From Hypsibius dujardini (Eukaryota; Tardigrada; Eutardigrada; Parachela; Hypsibiidae): a stretch of DNA of 20,681 bases. Position 1 is the stretch's first letter, and every line of letters begins with the position of its first letter. The notes under the pieces were generated by a model, which had not been told where the DNA came from, searched no databases, and worked only from the letters and a program-made list of their open reading frames with translations. Below, piece after piece: positions 19,439-20,681 of this stretch. The position numbers and the translations under genes were made by a program. The stretch lies in assembly GCA_001579985.1 (NCBI GenBank), contig LRSR01005708.1:1-20681 (forward strand), read 5' to 3'.

Positions 19439-20681
19439 ATGATGCCAATCTATGCTAAGAAACGTAAGGCGGACGCGGTGGATGAGAGCGACAGCGACGA
19501 CGACTGGGAAGATGAGGATTCTGCCGGGGAGCTTGGCGACTCTGATACCGAAGTAAGCCTCGCACTCCCCTGCGGTATGTCCGTTTGTCCGCACTTTTTG
19601 AATTTAACACAAAATGCTGTCTAGCTTCAAGATGCCTTTGCCCGCGGACACCTGAAACCCGGCTTGAATGCGGTTTTTGAGGAGCGACCGCAACCGGTGA
19701 ATAATAAGGTTCGTCAACAGCGTCGAACATTTTGGTAGTCGAAACCCTTCCGGAATATGGTGCCGTCTGCAGTGTTTGTTTTTTTACAGTTATTTGAGAG
19801 ATTGAAAAGAGATTAGTTGCTAACGGTTATGAAACTGGATGGAAAAAAACGATTATATGTTTTGGTCCAATCAATCAATCAATCAATCAATTAGCCAGCT
19901 TTCAATGTATTTGGCTTTTTATATTTCGGTTGAGAGGTGCTCGGTTGATTGCCTTTATCATTGCCATTTATCATTGCCATTTATCATTGCCATCAATCCG
20001 ACAGTCTTGTTTTGTTTTCAGGAGCGGCTTCTCTCGAAACTGGAAGAAATAAAGCTGAAACTGCCATGGATTGAGCGGTTCGATGTTACCAACAAACTCG
20101 CTCCCCTCGCTCCGGAAATTGCCGCTGAGATCGGAATCGACCCGAACATCGTCTTGTCCAATAATAAAACCACAAAGAAGATGAAAACGGAAGAGGATGA
20201 CGGCTCGGATTTGGAGGAACTGGACAATGTTGATGATGACTTTAAACGAGAGCTCAGATTGTAAGTTTGTGTGGTCTGGGTTCATTAGTCATGTTTTTTC
20301 GGTTGATTGATTGATTAATTGCCTTTGCTTGACGAATTGATTGACTGATGTAAGCTTTCCTATTGTTACCTCTGTTTTTGTTTCAGTTACCGACAGGCGC
20401 AAGGTGCCGTCCTCGAAATCATCCCCCGCCTCAAGTCCATGGGACTTCCCACCCGAAGACCAGAGGATTATTTCGCGGAGATGGCCAAATCGGATGAGCA
20501 GATGAAGAAGATTCGGGAGAAACTGATCAGCAAGCAGCAGTCAATGGAACTGTCAGAGAAGGCGAAGAAGCTCCGCGAGCAGCGCAAGTATGGCAAGCAG
20601 GTGCAGATTGAGGTGCAGAAGAAGCGGCTGGAGGAGAAGAAGAAGCTGGCTGAGTCGGTGAAGAAGTTCCGGAAGAGCGGA
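19439..20681 (+). CDS. EBNA1BP2: EBP2 rRNA-processing protein (EBNA1BP2), 5' exons; 3' end outside window
   Basis: Exons: 19439-19552, 19625-19708, 20022-20260, 20387 to the window edge; 244 codons visible. Phases 0, 0 and 2 join cleanly. The protein starts MMPIYAKKRKADAVDESDSD, with a basic nuclear-signal-like KKRK followed by an acidic stretch. It then matches EBP2 in order: DTELQDAFARGHLKPGLN, PWIERFDVT, DDDFKRELRFYRQAQ, IIPRLKSMGLPTRRPEDYF, AEMAKSDEQMKKIREKL, and a Lys-rich coiled-coil-like helix (KAKKLREQRKYGKQVQ). EBP2 is a nucleolar factor needed for 27S pre-rRNA processing and 60S subunit assembly. The basic C-terminal tail lies beyond the window. Either of two adjacent ATGs (19439, 19442) could start translation; the first gives two Met. 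Confidence 0.95.
19709..20021 (+). other. EBP2 intron 2 (313 bases) with short tandem repeats
   Basis: Donor AAG|GTTCGT and acceptor TTTTGTTTTCAG|GAG, phase 0. It contains an ATCA run near 19867-19889 and three perfect 13-base TTATCATTGCCAT copies at 19955-19993, which end 28 bases before the acceptor. Confidence 0.88.
19955..19993 (+). repeat. 13-base tandem repeat, three perfect copies
   Basis: TTATCATTGCCAT repeated at 19955, 19968 and 19981 just upstream of the EBP2 intron-2 pyrimidine tract. Confidence 0.95.

Overview
This is animal nuclear DNA. Four protein-coding genes are split by GT-AG introns of 51 to about 1,190 bases whose phases join without conflict. Introns and spacers are full of short tandem repeats (CTGT/CAGA, CACAGA, GTGCAGGGT, TTGA) and inverted repeats. 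The proteins (a WDR37 orthologue, a folate-receptor-like secreted protein, a G9a/GLP-type EHMT and the nucleolar factor EBP2) are metazoan in character. The compact introns and strong divergence suggest an invertebrate, perhaps a spiralian such as a flatworm, but the sequence does not settle this.

Layout. From 90 to 3646 (+) lie the last six exons of WDR37; its N-terminal exons are off the left edge. From 3647 to 8157 there is repeat-rich DNA. It includes a possible small unrecognised spliced gene (6046-7350, +) whose exons join in phase across a 51-base intron. From 8158 to 10089 (+) is a four-exon gene for a secreted, probably GPI-anchored, folate-receptor-like protein. A convergent spacer (10090-11678) holds a long, nearly perfect hairpin. 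From 11679 to 18765 (-) is an eight- or nine-exon EHMT/G9a-like gene. A 673-base divergent spacer (18766-19438) separates it from EBP2 (EBNA1BP2), which runs on the + strand from 19439 off the right edge.

The most notable result is the EHMT-like gene. It keeps the order of a G9a protein: N-terminal Cys-rich zinc region, ankyrin region, pre-SET with nine cysteines, SET. However, the SET exon has lost the NHSC-type motif, the catalytic tyrosine motif and the post-SET cysteines. The ankyrin region has no tryptophan from which to build the methyl-lysine cage. It therefore reads as a non-catalytic scaffold. Three inverted repeats lie inside or just upstream of this gene and a fourth lies about 0.9 kb beyond its 3' end.

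The four genes do not form a pathway. WDR37 is a PACS-partner WD40 protein, EBP2 acts in 60S ribosome assembly, EHMT belongs to heterochromatin regulation and the folate-receptor-like protein is probably at the cell surface.
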